A stretch of 64,000 nucleotides of DNA, taken from NCBI GenBank assembly GCA_963665935.1, contig OY762510.1:1302001-1366000 (forward strand), given 5' to 3'. This document shows, piece after piece, positions 33,190-41,033 of this stretch. The notes beneath the pieces were generated by a model. It made no database searches. It was not told where the DNA came from and was given only the letters and a program-made list of their open reading frames with translations. A program made the position numbers and the translations under genes. This DNA is from Syntrophus sp963665935. GTDB taxonomy: Bacteria > Desulfobacterota > Syntrophia > Syntrophales > Syntrophaceae. Positions within the stretch are counted from its first letter, which is position 1, and each line of letters starts with the position of its first letter.

Positions 33190-35892
33190 CTATCCTGAAA
33201 ATTCCCTGCTTCCAGCCAGATAAGCAAAGCTGCTGTTCAACTGTACTTCGTTGTGAGGGATGAGGAGATATTTCCAGGCTTTCCCACCGTTTTTCAGATT
33301 GTAGTCAGATGCGTGCCGGCAGTATTGGAGCGCCGCTTTTGCCTTTTCCAGGACCTCCGAGTGCTGGAGCTGGCTGTCCATCTTGATTTCCACCAGATAG
33401 ATCATCTCTGCCGTTTCAGCGACAAAATCCGGTTCATACATCCGTGCCTGGGGATTCCAGTAAATCCGGAACTGGCTGGGTGCGGGGCGGAGCCATTTGA
33501 TAACGGCCCGATCATTTTCCAGTAGGGTGGCAAAATCCTTTTCACTCTTGCCGTCGAACTTGTAACGGGAATGACAGGCCTTCCGGAAGCCTGAGAAAAC
33601 TTTCTGGGGGATTGCACTGGTCGGGAGGATGGTTTCCGTATGATGATGAATGCTGTCCGCCGAAATCTTGGTCAGGTTGTGGGGCTCGATCCGAGTGAAG
33701 GGTTTGACAACCGGCGCCTCGTAAGACTGGGTATTGCAGTAAAAATGGGGCTTCAGCTGGGAGTAGATGAAGGTGGCGATGTCCCGCTTGTGATACCGGA
33801 CCACATTGAGAAAATCCTCTTCGTTCAGGTAGCTTTGCAGCTGTCTCATCGCCTGCCCCACGAGCTTCTGCAGCAGGTCCGCCTGGCTGTCATAGTCGAT
33901 TAGGGGAAAATTGATCAGCTCATTCAGGATCAGATTCTCCGGTTTGTCTGCCTGGATGCCGAACTTGCCGATCAAGGTTTCCCGGGCGTTTTCCTTACGG
34001 TTCAGATACTGAATCAGGATTTCTTCGGCGACGGCCGGATAATTCAGGTTCTTTGCATCCAGATCGAAATCATGGAAACCGGAATCCACTTCATCCGTCG
34101 GCTGGATGACAATCCGCGGGATTTCAATGGTGTTCCGAATAAACTCGTTGACCGTGGAATCGTAGGCATTCCGGATCTCTGTGATGATTTCGGCGGCAAA
34201 GAGATGCTGTTGCGGGTCAGAAAGGAGAATGTCTTGCACCCGACCCACCACGATTTCCTTGATTTCCTGCGTGGCTAATCCGGATACGCTCTTCACCACG
34301 CTGTTGACCTCGGGCAGGGTATCATAGAGCGTTTTCCGTATCTCCAGTTTCAGCCCTGCCGTTTTCTTTTCCGGGGATTCAGGAAGGTCTTCAAGGGTTT
34401 TCCTTTCCTCACCGAGTTTTTCCTCAAAGGCCGATTTGGCCACGACGACCTCTTTGGTTCCTTCAAAGCTGTCGGGATCGATCTCGATGATGTTCTGCTG
34501 CTGGATGATGGAGCCCGGTTTGTTGGCCTCCTCCAGGATGCGCTGGAAGTTGTCGTGAGCGACGATGGTCAGCTTGTCCACCTTGCCGTTGCCCGTCCGC
34601 TTGCCGTAGGGCAGGCGGAGCCCTCGGCCGATGGTCTGCTCAGTCAGGGTTTCCGAGGCGGAAGCCCGCAGCGGAACAATCGTGTAGAGGTTGGTGACAT
34701 CCCATCCTTCCTTCAGCATGTTCACATGGATGACGATCTCGATCCGGTTGTCCGGGTCTTCCAGGGATAGGAGCCGTTGGATATTTTCCTCCTTTTCCTC
34801 GCCCTTCTGGTTGGAATGGATCTCCATCACGCGGTCACGATAGCGGCCTTCAAAGAACACATTGGACTGGATCAGGGACCGGACGCGGGAGGCATGTTCG
34901 GTGTCCCGCGTGACGACGAGCACAAAGGGCTTCACCAGCCGCTGTTTCTCGTCGCGGGCGTAAATCTCCAGGGCCACCCGGGTATCCTCATGGATCCGGA
35001 TGCCGTCTTCCAGCTTGATCCTGTCCAACTCGTCGGGACTGTAGGCCGCCGGGTTGAAGTCTTTCCGGGTCGCCACGGCGGGCTCTTTCACGAAGCCGTC
35101 CTCCATCGCTTTCCCCAGACCGTACTGGTATACCACATTCTTGAAGAGCTTCGTACCCCCGGTTTCCGTTTTCGGTGTCGCTGTCAGCTCGATGCCCAGC
35201 ACGGGGTTCAGTTCATTGATCACCTGCATGCCCCGTTCAGCCCGGTAATGATGGGACTCATCCATCAGGATGACCAGATCGTCCAGGTTTGCCAGACGTT
35301 CAAAGTAGGAAAGGCCGATGACCTCCGAGAGCCTCTTGATGCGCGGCTGCTTGCCCCCCTTGGTCTCCGCGTTGATCTTGGAGATGTTGAAGACATTGAT
35401 GTTGATGGTTTCTTCAAAGAGAGACAACGTCCCTTTGCTGGTGTAGTTGTCGCCGGTGATGATGCCGGGTGGCCGGTGCACGAAGTCGCCGATTCCGGGA
35501 AAGACATACTTGGGGCTGCGGGAATTGGAGAAATCCTCGATGAGCTTGTTGTAGATGGTCAGGTTCGGTGCCAGGACAAAGAAGTTTCGGATCCCTTTGG
35601 CCTGATTGAGCCAGGCGATGAAAGCCCCCATGAGGCGGGTCTTGCCGACCCCGGTGGCTAGGGCAAAGCAGAGGCAGGGGAAGTTGCGTTCGAAGTCGGA
35701 AAAGACCCGGGGCGCGCCGTCGGTGTTTGTCCGTTCAGCGAGAAAGGTCAGAACCTTGTCCTGTTCAACCGTCAGATCGGCATTCTTCCGCAAAGTCAGA
35801 CGATCCGCAATGCCCGCCAGGATCTCCAGGCTTTCCGTCTGGGGCGGGCGCAGGCTCAATCGATTGCGGATGTAAGCGGCGTGCTTGTCCAT
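33190..35892 (-). CDS. res: Type III restriction enzyme, Res subunit
   Basis: A 900-residue superfamily 2 translocase fused to a nuclease. Walker A is ATGVGKTRLM, the DEAD-box-type motif is MDESHHYR, motif III is LTATPK, and motif VI is QTIGRGLRLPYG. Near the C-terminus a PD-(D/E)xK nuclease core is visible: EPDFVAE, then YLVEIKM. It cuts DNA after translocation when sites are unmethylated, and needs the Mod protein encoded directly upstream (no gap between mod stop and this ATG). It seems intact and is the last gene of the defence operon. Confidence 0.88.
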   Translation of the reverse strand: MDKHAAYIRNRLSLRPPQTESLEILAGIADRLTLRKNADLTVEQDKVLTFLAERTNTDGAPRVFSDFERNFPCLCFALATGVGKTRLMGAFIAWLNQAKGIRNFFVLAPNLTIYNKLIEDFSNSRSPKYVFPGIGDFVHRPPGIITGDNYTSKGTLSLFEETININVFNISKINAETKGGKQPRIKRLSEVIGLSYFERLANLDDLVILMDESHHYRAERGMQVINELNPVLGIELTATPKTETGGTKLFKNVVYQYGLGKAMEDGFVKEPAVATRKDFNPAAYSPDELDRIKLEDGIRIHEDTRVALEIYARDEKQRLVKPFVLVVTRDTEHASRVRSLIQSNVFFEGRYRDRVMEIHSNQKGEEKEENIQRLLSLEDPDNRIEIVIHVNMLKEGWDVTNLYTIVPLRASASETLTEQTIGRGLRLPYGKRTGNGKVDKLTIVAHDNFQRILEEANKPGSIIQQQNIIEIDPDSFEGTKEVVVAKSAFEEKLGEERKTLEDLPESPEKKTAGLKLEIRKTLYDTLPEVNSVVKSVSGLATQEIKEIVVGRVQDILLSDPQQHLFAAEIITEIRNAYDSTVNEFIRNTIEIPRIVIQPTDEVDSGFHDFDLDAKNLNYPAVAEEILIQYLNRKENARETLIGKFGIQADKPENLILNELINFPLIDYDSQADLLQKLVGQAMRQLQSYLNEEDFLNVVRYHKRDIATFIYSQLKPHFYCNTQSYEAPVVKPFTRIEPHNLTKISADSIHHHTETILPTSAIPQKVFSGFRKACHSRYKFDGKSEKDFATLLENDRAVIKWLRPAPSQFRIYWNPQARMYEPDFVAETAEMIYLVEIKMDSQLQHSEVLEKAKAALQYCRHASDYNLKNGGKAWKYLLIPHNEVQLNSSFAYLAGSREFSG

Positions 35893-37575
35893 TTATTCCC
35901 CCATCCCGTCAAAGATATTCAACTGGTTGGCTATCCCGGCCCGGGTCTTCTTTGGTTCTTTCCCCTTTTCAGGGACCGGCGGGCCGACGGGCACGAAGAC
36001 AGGTTCATCGGGACTGCGGGGCATGTCCACAATGTTCAGGCTGTAGTCATCCCGGTCGAACTCGCAGCGGCCCAGGAGCATGGAAGGGATTTTCCGGACG
36101 GTGATGTTGTCAAACCGGCTTTCCGCCCCCTCGAAGTGGGACTTGCAGCAGATCAGCAGACTTTCATCCGGCTGCATCTCCTCGGAAATCCGGTCCAGAT
36201 GTTCCGGCGTCAGGTGCACTGTGGTGGTGAAAATGTAGTCCTTTTCCGAGGATTGCCCCTGCTTCCAGTAAACGGCTTCATCTGGGCAGTAGCGGAAGTT
36301 CTCCTGCTTGGCCATGGCGGCGGCCAGCATGGTGGCGTTGTATTCCTCGTTGATGATCCACTGGCCATAGCGGTCTTTCTTCAGGAGGCTCGGGGCCAGG
36401 TAATAATACTTGAAACCGCCACCACCCTGCCAGTTGACGGCCTTGGAAATGCCGCCCTGATCGGTCCCGTCGCAGACCTTTTTCAGGCGGGGGATGATGT
36501 GGGTATGGCAGTGCTCGCCCAGTTCCACCATGATCCATTTACGGCCCATCTTCTGGGCCACACTTCCCATTGTTCCAGTGCCTGCAAACGAATCTAGAAC
36601 ATAATCTCCAGGCTTTGTGGCTATTTGAAAGATTCTTTCAATAATTCCCTCTGGTTTTGGTGTTACAAATAGTTCTTGTACATCAGGAAGCAATTCTTTT
36701 AAGTGCTGCTTCGCGGATTGATTATGCCCAACTTCTTCATAAAACCACATAGTTTGTGGCACGATACCGCGAAGAACCTCAGAAAGGAAGCGTTTGATCG
36801 CTGGGACATTATTTCCATTTTTTCCCCACCAGATCCTCTTATCTTTATCCATTTCATTCAGCTTTTCTTCCGAGACACGCCAATACATACCTTGTGGAGG
36901 TCCATCTATTTCTCTTCCAGACGGGCATGTAATAGAATACGTACCCGCGCCATAGTAGTTCCGTGCGGAAAGATCGCCAGCTTTCCATGGGCCACGTGGA
37001 TCATTATCTGTATTTTTGTAAGCTTTATCTTGCTTTTCAGTACGTGGAAGTAAAAGTCTTTCCCATTTTTCCGCATTTTTGGCATAACATACGATGTAAT
37101 CGTGCATTTCAGAGAGGAATTTCGCTGTACTTTTAGGAGAATATACCTTTTGCCAAATACACTGGGCAATGAAGTTGGAGCGACCGAATATCTCATCCAT
37201 TAAAACGCGGAGGTAAGGCATTTCATTATCATCAATAGAAATCCAAATAGAACCATTATCAGAGAGCAAAATTCTAAGTATTTCTAAGCGGTCTCGCATC
37301 ATGGTCAGCCAGAGGGAGTGTTCCAATCCATCTTCATAATGGGTAAAGGCGCTGCCCGTATTGTAAGGAGGATCGATGTAGATGCACTTGATCCGTCCGG
37401 TATAATCCTGCTCTAGGGCCTTCAGGGCCAGCAGGTTGTCCCCGAATATCAGCATGTTCTCCGTATTCCGGTCGCCATAGGATAGATCCGGGTCCTCGAT
37501 CAGAATCCTCGGCTCCAGCTTCGGTTGAATCTCCTTGCCGATCCAAGTCAGTTCAAGTTTTTGATTCAATGCCAT
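35893..37575 (-). CDS. mod: Type III adenine-specific DNA methyltransferase, Mod subunit
   Basis: About 560 residues. Catalytic motif IV is DPPYNTG (near residue 95) and precedes the SAM-binding motif I, DSFAGTGTMG (near residue 340), which is beta-class order. The long region between them (about residues 170-290) would carry target recognition, and its DNA is AT-richer than the flanks, suggesting exchange of the recognition domain. The ATG at 37575 overlaps the stop of the PIN-protein gene and has GGAG upstream; an ATG four codons earlier is less likely. Mod modifies the site and recognises it for Res. Confidence 0.88.
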   Translation of the reverse strand: MALNQKLELTWIGKEIQPKLEPRILIEDPDLSYGDRNTENMLIFGDNLLALKALEQDYTGRIKCIYIDPPYNTGSAFTHYEDGLEHSLWLTMMRDRLEILRILLSDNGSIWISIDDNEMPYLRVLMDEIFGRSNFIAQCIWQKVYSPKSTAKFLSEMHDYIVCYAKNAEKWERLLLPRTEKQDKAYKNTDNDPRGPWKAGDLSARNYYGAGTYSITCPSGREIDGPPQGMYWRVSEEKLNEMDKDKRIWWGKNGNNVPAIKRFLSEVLRGIVPQTMWFYEEVGHNQSAKQHLKELLPDVQELFVTPKPEGIIERIFQIATKPGDYVLDSFAGTGTMGSVAQKMGRKWIMVELGEHCHTHIIPRLKKVCDGTDQGGISKAVNWQGGGGFKYYYLAPSLLKKDRYGQWIINEEYNATMLAAAMAKQENFRYCPDEAVYWKQGQSSEKDYIFTTTVHLTPEHLDRISEEMQPDESLLICCKSHFEGAESRFDNITVRKIPSMLLGRCEFDRDDYSLNIVDMPRSPDEPVFVPVGPPVPEKGKEPKKTRAGIANQLNIFDGMGE

Positions 37576-38045
37576 TAAAAACTCCAATGTTGCTGATGCA
37601 TAAAAGTTTTAAGATCTATGCAGGAAAGATCGAAATGTTCACATACATTGGGTATTTTTGCTGAATGAGGTTTGTGATGCTCTTCAGTGACGACCGTTCC
37701 ACATCTAATCTTTGCGCAGGCTATCACAAATGGATCAGCTACTGGATCTCCTTTCAGCCGCTGCTTTTGACCAATTAAGCCATGAAAGTGCTGTATTTTG
37801 AATATCTGCGAGACAAAATTCATTTCATCTGTACTTGGGGTAGTAAATATTTTCTTCCGTGCCTTCAACCATTCATGTGTGTGTTGATCGGGAACACCTC
37901 GTTGAATTTCATTCCATACTTCACGAGTTGAAATTAGCTTTTCTTGTTGAATGAGCGTATCCAATCCGGTCCACACCGACTTGAAAACCATTGGATAAAA
38001 GTGCTTCAGTTGGCTAAGCGAGCTGGTATCAAATACATAAATCAT
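37575..38045 (-). CDS. DUF4411-type PIN-domain protein (probable toxin RNase)
   Basis: A 156-residue PIN-fold protein. Likely acidic active-site residues are Asp in VFDTSSLSQL, Glu in TREVWNEI, and Asp in DPVADPFVIACAK, followed by VVTEEH. This matches the DUF4411 group of VapC-like ribonucleases. Its ATG overlaps the stop of the upstream XRE-ImmA gene by 4 bp (ATGA), a typical toxin-antitoxin layout. Here the regulator comes first and the toxin-like gene second. Confidence 0.75.
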   Translation of the reverse strand: MIYVFDTSSLSQLKHFYPMVFKSVWTGLDTLIQQEKLISTREVWNEIQRGVPDQHTHEWLKARKKIFTTPSTDEMNFVSQIFKIQHFHGLIGQKQRLKGDPVADPFVIACAKIRCGTVVTEEHHKPHSAKIPNVCEHFDLSCIDLKTFMHQQHWSF

Positions 38046-39214
38046 GCGATACCTCCCCGCAGAATCATCTGTTCAAGTCCTGCAAAATTCTTAGCTTTAA
38101 TTCCAAGTAGGTCTGAAGCTTGATCAATACTAAGTTCCTTGCGGTAGTGTCTGCTGATTACCTCTTTTGCAAAACGATTACTCAAATAGGCATTTTGTGA
38201 GGCATACCAGTCACCACCCCCTCCCTTCTTTTGCTGCTGTGTCCATAGTTTTGCTTGTTGTTTGTAGTAGGCTGTACTTACGCGGCCCTGATCAAGAAAA
38301 CGACGGAGAATCGCCTCGCGACTAACCCCGTATCGGTTTGCTAAATTTGCAATTTGAGCTTCACCGAAGCATTCGATGTTAGAATCGAGAAATTGAGTTT
38401 GCCGCTCAAAATCTGATAATGGGATTAAAACCTCTGCTGCAATGGCATTACAGAATCGCTCAATCTTCATTTCGTTGTCGGGCAACTGTTTTATATAACT
38501 ATTGTCCAGTTTGCTTAAGCCATTAACATTTAACAGTAAATGAGATAGTTCATGCAGCAGACTAAATATTTGCCTCGTTTTTGTTGTGCCATTATTTATA
38601 TAAATCAGCGGAAATGATTGATCTAACAATGAAAAGCCAGAGATGTCTTTTTGTTTAAACGGTGCCTTGAATATAAAAATTCCAACGTTTTCGATTGCCT
38701 GGCGCCATTTTTTGAGAGCTTGATCATCATTTTTCCAACGGACTTGGTCTTCTATGGATATATCCAAATTTTCCCTGATAACTTGAGCTTGTTTGACAAT
38801 TGATGCCTTGCGCGAAAGCATCAATCGATGCCAAATGCAGTTTTCGGATGGATTATGTCCATCAAACACCTCACTTAGCGCGAGTTGATAAGCATGCGCA
38901 CGCCTGATTTGGAGGTGTGTATCAGCCATTAAGGATTGAAGATCAGCGTCAGGTAGGCTTCTAAATTTACGCTCTGGGGTTATCTCTTCCGGGGGAAGTG
39001 GTAAAAAAAATACGGCAAGCGGTCTCTTGTATATTTGATAAGCTAGTTTTTCGAGCTGGGTGTATGTCGGTGCCTCGGTGCCTGCTTCCCAGTCTTTAAT
39101 TTCCTTTATTGGCCTCTTTAAAATTGCTGCAACATCTGACACGGACAAACCAATAGACTCTCTTGCCCAACGCATTACCTCTGGTTGTATTCCTGCAACT
39201 CTTTTGGCTTTCAT
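38042..39214 (-). CDS. XRE-family regulator with ImmA/IrrE metallopeptidase domain
   Basis: About 390 residues from ATG 39214, which has AGGA upstream. Residues 10-70 form a helix-turn-helix (LSVSDVAAILKRPIKEIKDW). From about residue 200 there is an IrrE/ImmA peptidase domain with FSLLHELSHLLL as zinc site and a later Glu in KIERFCNAIAAEVLIP. Such proteins act as antitoxins or as protease-type anti-repressors, and this one probably controls the PIN protein. The same frame stays open a further 75 codons upstream to 39439, reading as plausible protein, which may be a fused remnant. Confidence 0.78.
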   Translation of the reverse strand: MKAKRVAGIQPEVMRWARESIGLSVSDVAAILKRPIKEIKDWEAGTEAPTYTQLEKLAYQIYKRPLAVFFLPLPPEEITPERKFRSLPDADLQSLMADTHLQIRRAHAYQLALSEVFDGHNPSENCIWHRLMLSRKASIVKQAQVIRENLDISIEDQVRWKNDDQALKKWRQAIENVGIFIFKAPFKQKDISGFSLLDQSFPLIYINNGTTKTRQIFSLLHELSHLLLNVNGLSKLDNSYIKQLPDNEMKIERFCNAIAAEVLIPLSDFERQTQFLDSNIECFGEAQIANLANRYGVSREAILRRFLDQGRVSTAYYKQQAKLWTQQQKKGGGGDWYASQNAYLSNRFAKEVISRHYRKELSIDQASDLLGIKAKNFAGLEQMILRGGIA

Positions 39215-39495
39215 TTTTAATCCTGTTTCTACAAAGGGTACTACGCGAACAAAATGGTCAACGCCAAGCTGATATTTTGTAGTCCTTGTCAAGACAATCC
39301 TATCTGAACTATTCAAGTCTGGTAACAGCCCCAGAGGCTGTTCCATGGAAAGGACTTTAACTGTTGTCCGTAGGTTGTCAATGTAGGAGGCATTGTCGCC
39401 GCTTTCGCAGGCGTAAACCGCCAGCGGATGGTGAATAACTTATGAGCACGGATCAACTGTTGCAACCACGCGTGTACACATTCTCCATTAAAAAT

Positions 39496-40572
39496 TTATA
39501 CTTTCCACTCGAAGTTTCGAATCAGGTCCTTAAAATAGGACCACTTTTTCGTCAGATGCTGATATCTGCCGGCAATGATTCCCGGCGCTATGGAGAGTTT
39601 GTCCGCCAGTCCAATGATCTCCTCTCTCGATCGGCAAGTCCGGATTTCACGATCGTATCTTGATGGGATGAGGTATTCCGCTGCAAAACGGTCTGCTTTC
39701 ACTTCACGAGGATCCTGATCGCTTTCATCGTTGATCAGTAAATCCTTCTTGCTGTCATGAAGGACATGCCCGGCTTCGTGGAAAAAGGAGAACCAGAATT
39801 TGTCTTCTCCCTTTCCTCGCAGGCTCAGAATAATCATGGCTTTACGGGGAAGAAGCCATTTGGTTGCTCCGTTCCATGGCACCTTCTTCATTTCCCTAAC
39901 AAGCGCCAGAGCTACGCCAGATTGGGCACACAGTCTTTTTATTTCAGGCTCGAAAACGTTCGGTTCTTCCCGGGTGAGGCTGCGGATCTTTTTCAGAGCT
40001 TCTAAGAAGATCTCTCTGTCAAAGAGCCTGCAGTCGATTCCCTGCGCCTGCAGTTCGCCCTGCCTGATCCAGGCGGAGGCCGGTCCGGGGCTTGACTGGA
40101 AACACGTTGATCTCCGCGCCGCCACGGCGGGTTCATTCCAGAGATCATGCCATGCTTTTACGCTGCTTACCCCAAAGAAGGCCAATGTCTCTCGGAGCAA
40201 TTCCGAGTCAGTTTTTTCGTGCTTCAGGTAACCACGCTCCCGCAATTCTTTCGTGGGAATTGTTTTCAGCCAATCAATCCCATCCTGCAGCCGCCTTTGC
40301 TCTTCGATTCGGGCCAACTGCTCCCGGTATTGGAGTTCGAGGTTATTCCAGAATCTCGCTGGAACGCCCGTTACCAGCTCAAGCCGTCCAGCCGTTTCGT
40401 AGGTAATGGGTTGTTCTCCCCTGAAAATCCGATTCAGGGTCATTTGAGTCAATCCGGTGCGGATTCCCAATTCCTTCTGAGACATGCCCTTGCTTGCCAT
40501 GACCTCCTGAAGGGTTTTCCCGGGTGGTACCGCATAATCCGGGGTGAATGCATATTTCTTGGTCTTTTCCAT
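39496..40572 (-). CDS. higA: HigA-type antitoxin fused to ImmA/IrrE domain
   Basis: A 358-residue protein. The N-terminal part is a HigA/VapI-like XRE domain: PPGKTLQEVMASKGMSQKEL, then LTQMTLNRIFRGEQPIT and a conserved PARFWNNLELQYRE. The C-terminal half has the metallopeptidase motif FFHEAGHVLHD and DRFAAEYLIP. Long HigA-peptidase fusions are known in higBA modules. It lies 9 bp after the higB remnant. Because the toxin is frameshifted, this gene may now serve only as a regulator. Confidence 0.8.
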   Translation of the reverse strand: MEKTKKYAFTPDYAVPPGKTLQEVMASKGMSQKELGIRTGLTQMTLNRIFRGEQPITYETAGRLELVTGVPARFWNNLELQYREQLARIEEQRRLQDGIDWLKTIPTKELRERGYLKHEKTDSELLRETLAFFGVSSVKAWHDLWNEPAVAARRSTCFQSSPGPASAWIRQGELQAQGIDCRLFDREIFLEALKKIRSLTREEPNVFEPEIKRLCAQSGVALALVREMKKVPWNGATKWLLPRKAMIILSLRGKGEDKFWFSFFHEAGHVLHDSKKDLLINDESDQDPREVKADRFAAEYLIPSRYDREIRTCRSREEIIGLADKLSIAPGIIAGRYQHLTKKWSYFKDLIRNFEWKV

Positions 40573-40581
40573 AAGATCTAT

Positions 40582-40916
40582 TTAATGTGTATCCAAGATG
40601 TCGATAATTTGGATTTCCGTGACCTGCTTTTTGTCAATGCTCCCGTCCCCGCAAAGAGGCAGGGGATTGTTCATTGGAACAAACAACAGCCGATAGGGAT
40701 GTTCAAGATCGACGGAAAACTGTCCGGCTCTGTTACCGGTCAGTTCGTGACAACGCGCGGGAGGCAGATGAGAGATATCGGACAATGAATCTGCAGCCCA
40801 CAACTCCATCATCCGTTGTTTAAGCTTTTCTGCTCGGTTGGCTCCCAGAACCTTTTTCATTTCTTTTCCTGCGAGCAAATCTTCTGCAGCTTCTTTGTAC
40901 GGAAGAATATCTCCAT
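40582..40916 (-). pseudogene. higB: HigB/RelE-type toxin with a frameshift
   Basis: From ATG 40916 (AGAAGG upstream) the frame reads MEIFFRTKKLQKICSQEKK and stops at TGA 40857. The rest of the toxin continues in the -1 frame as KEMKKVLGANRAEKLKQRM, then LPPARCHELTGNRAGQFSVD and LEHPYRLLFVP to 40582. Joining the frames at GAAAAG gives a normal HigB of about 110 residues. A loss of one A in the A-run is the simplest cause. A TTG-initiated product of the second frame alone would lack the proper N-terminus. Sequencing error or programmed slippage cannot be excluded. Confidence 0.65.
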
Positions 40917-40938
40917 TAGAACCTTCTGTCAATAAAAA

Positions 40939-40955
40939 TTAACATAATATGTTAA
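40939..40955. promoter_or_regulatory. Palindromic operator before higBA
   Basis: TTAACATAATATGTTAA is a perfect inverted repeat with 8-bp arms around one base, 22 bp upstream of the higB ATG. It probably binds the HigA-type antitoxin and overlaps the promoter. Confidence 0.55.
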
Positions 40956-41033
40956 TTGTAATTAGAAGCATGCGACTTATAAGACATCGGATTATTTAGA
41001 TAATTCAATATATCCAGTGCAAATCAAAAGTAT

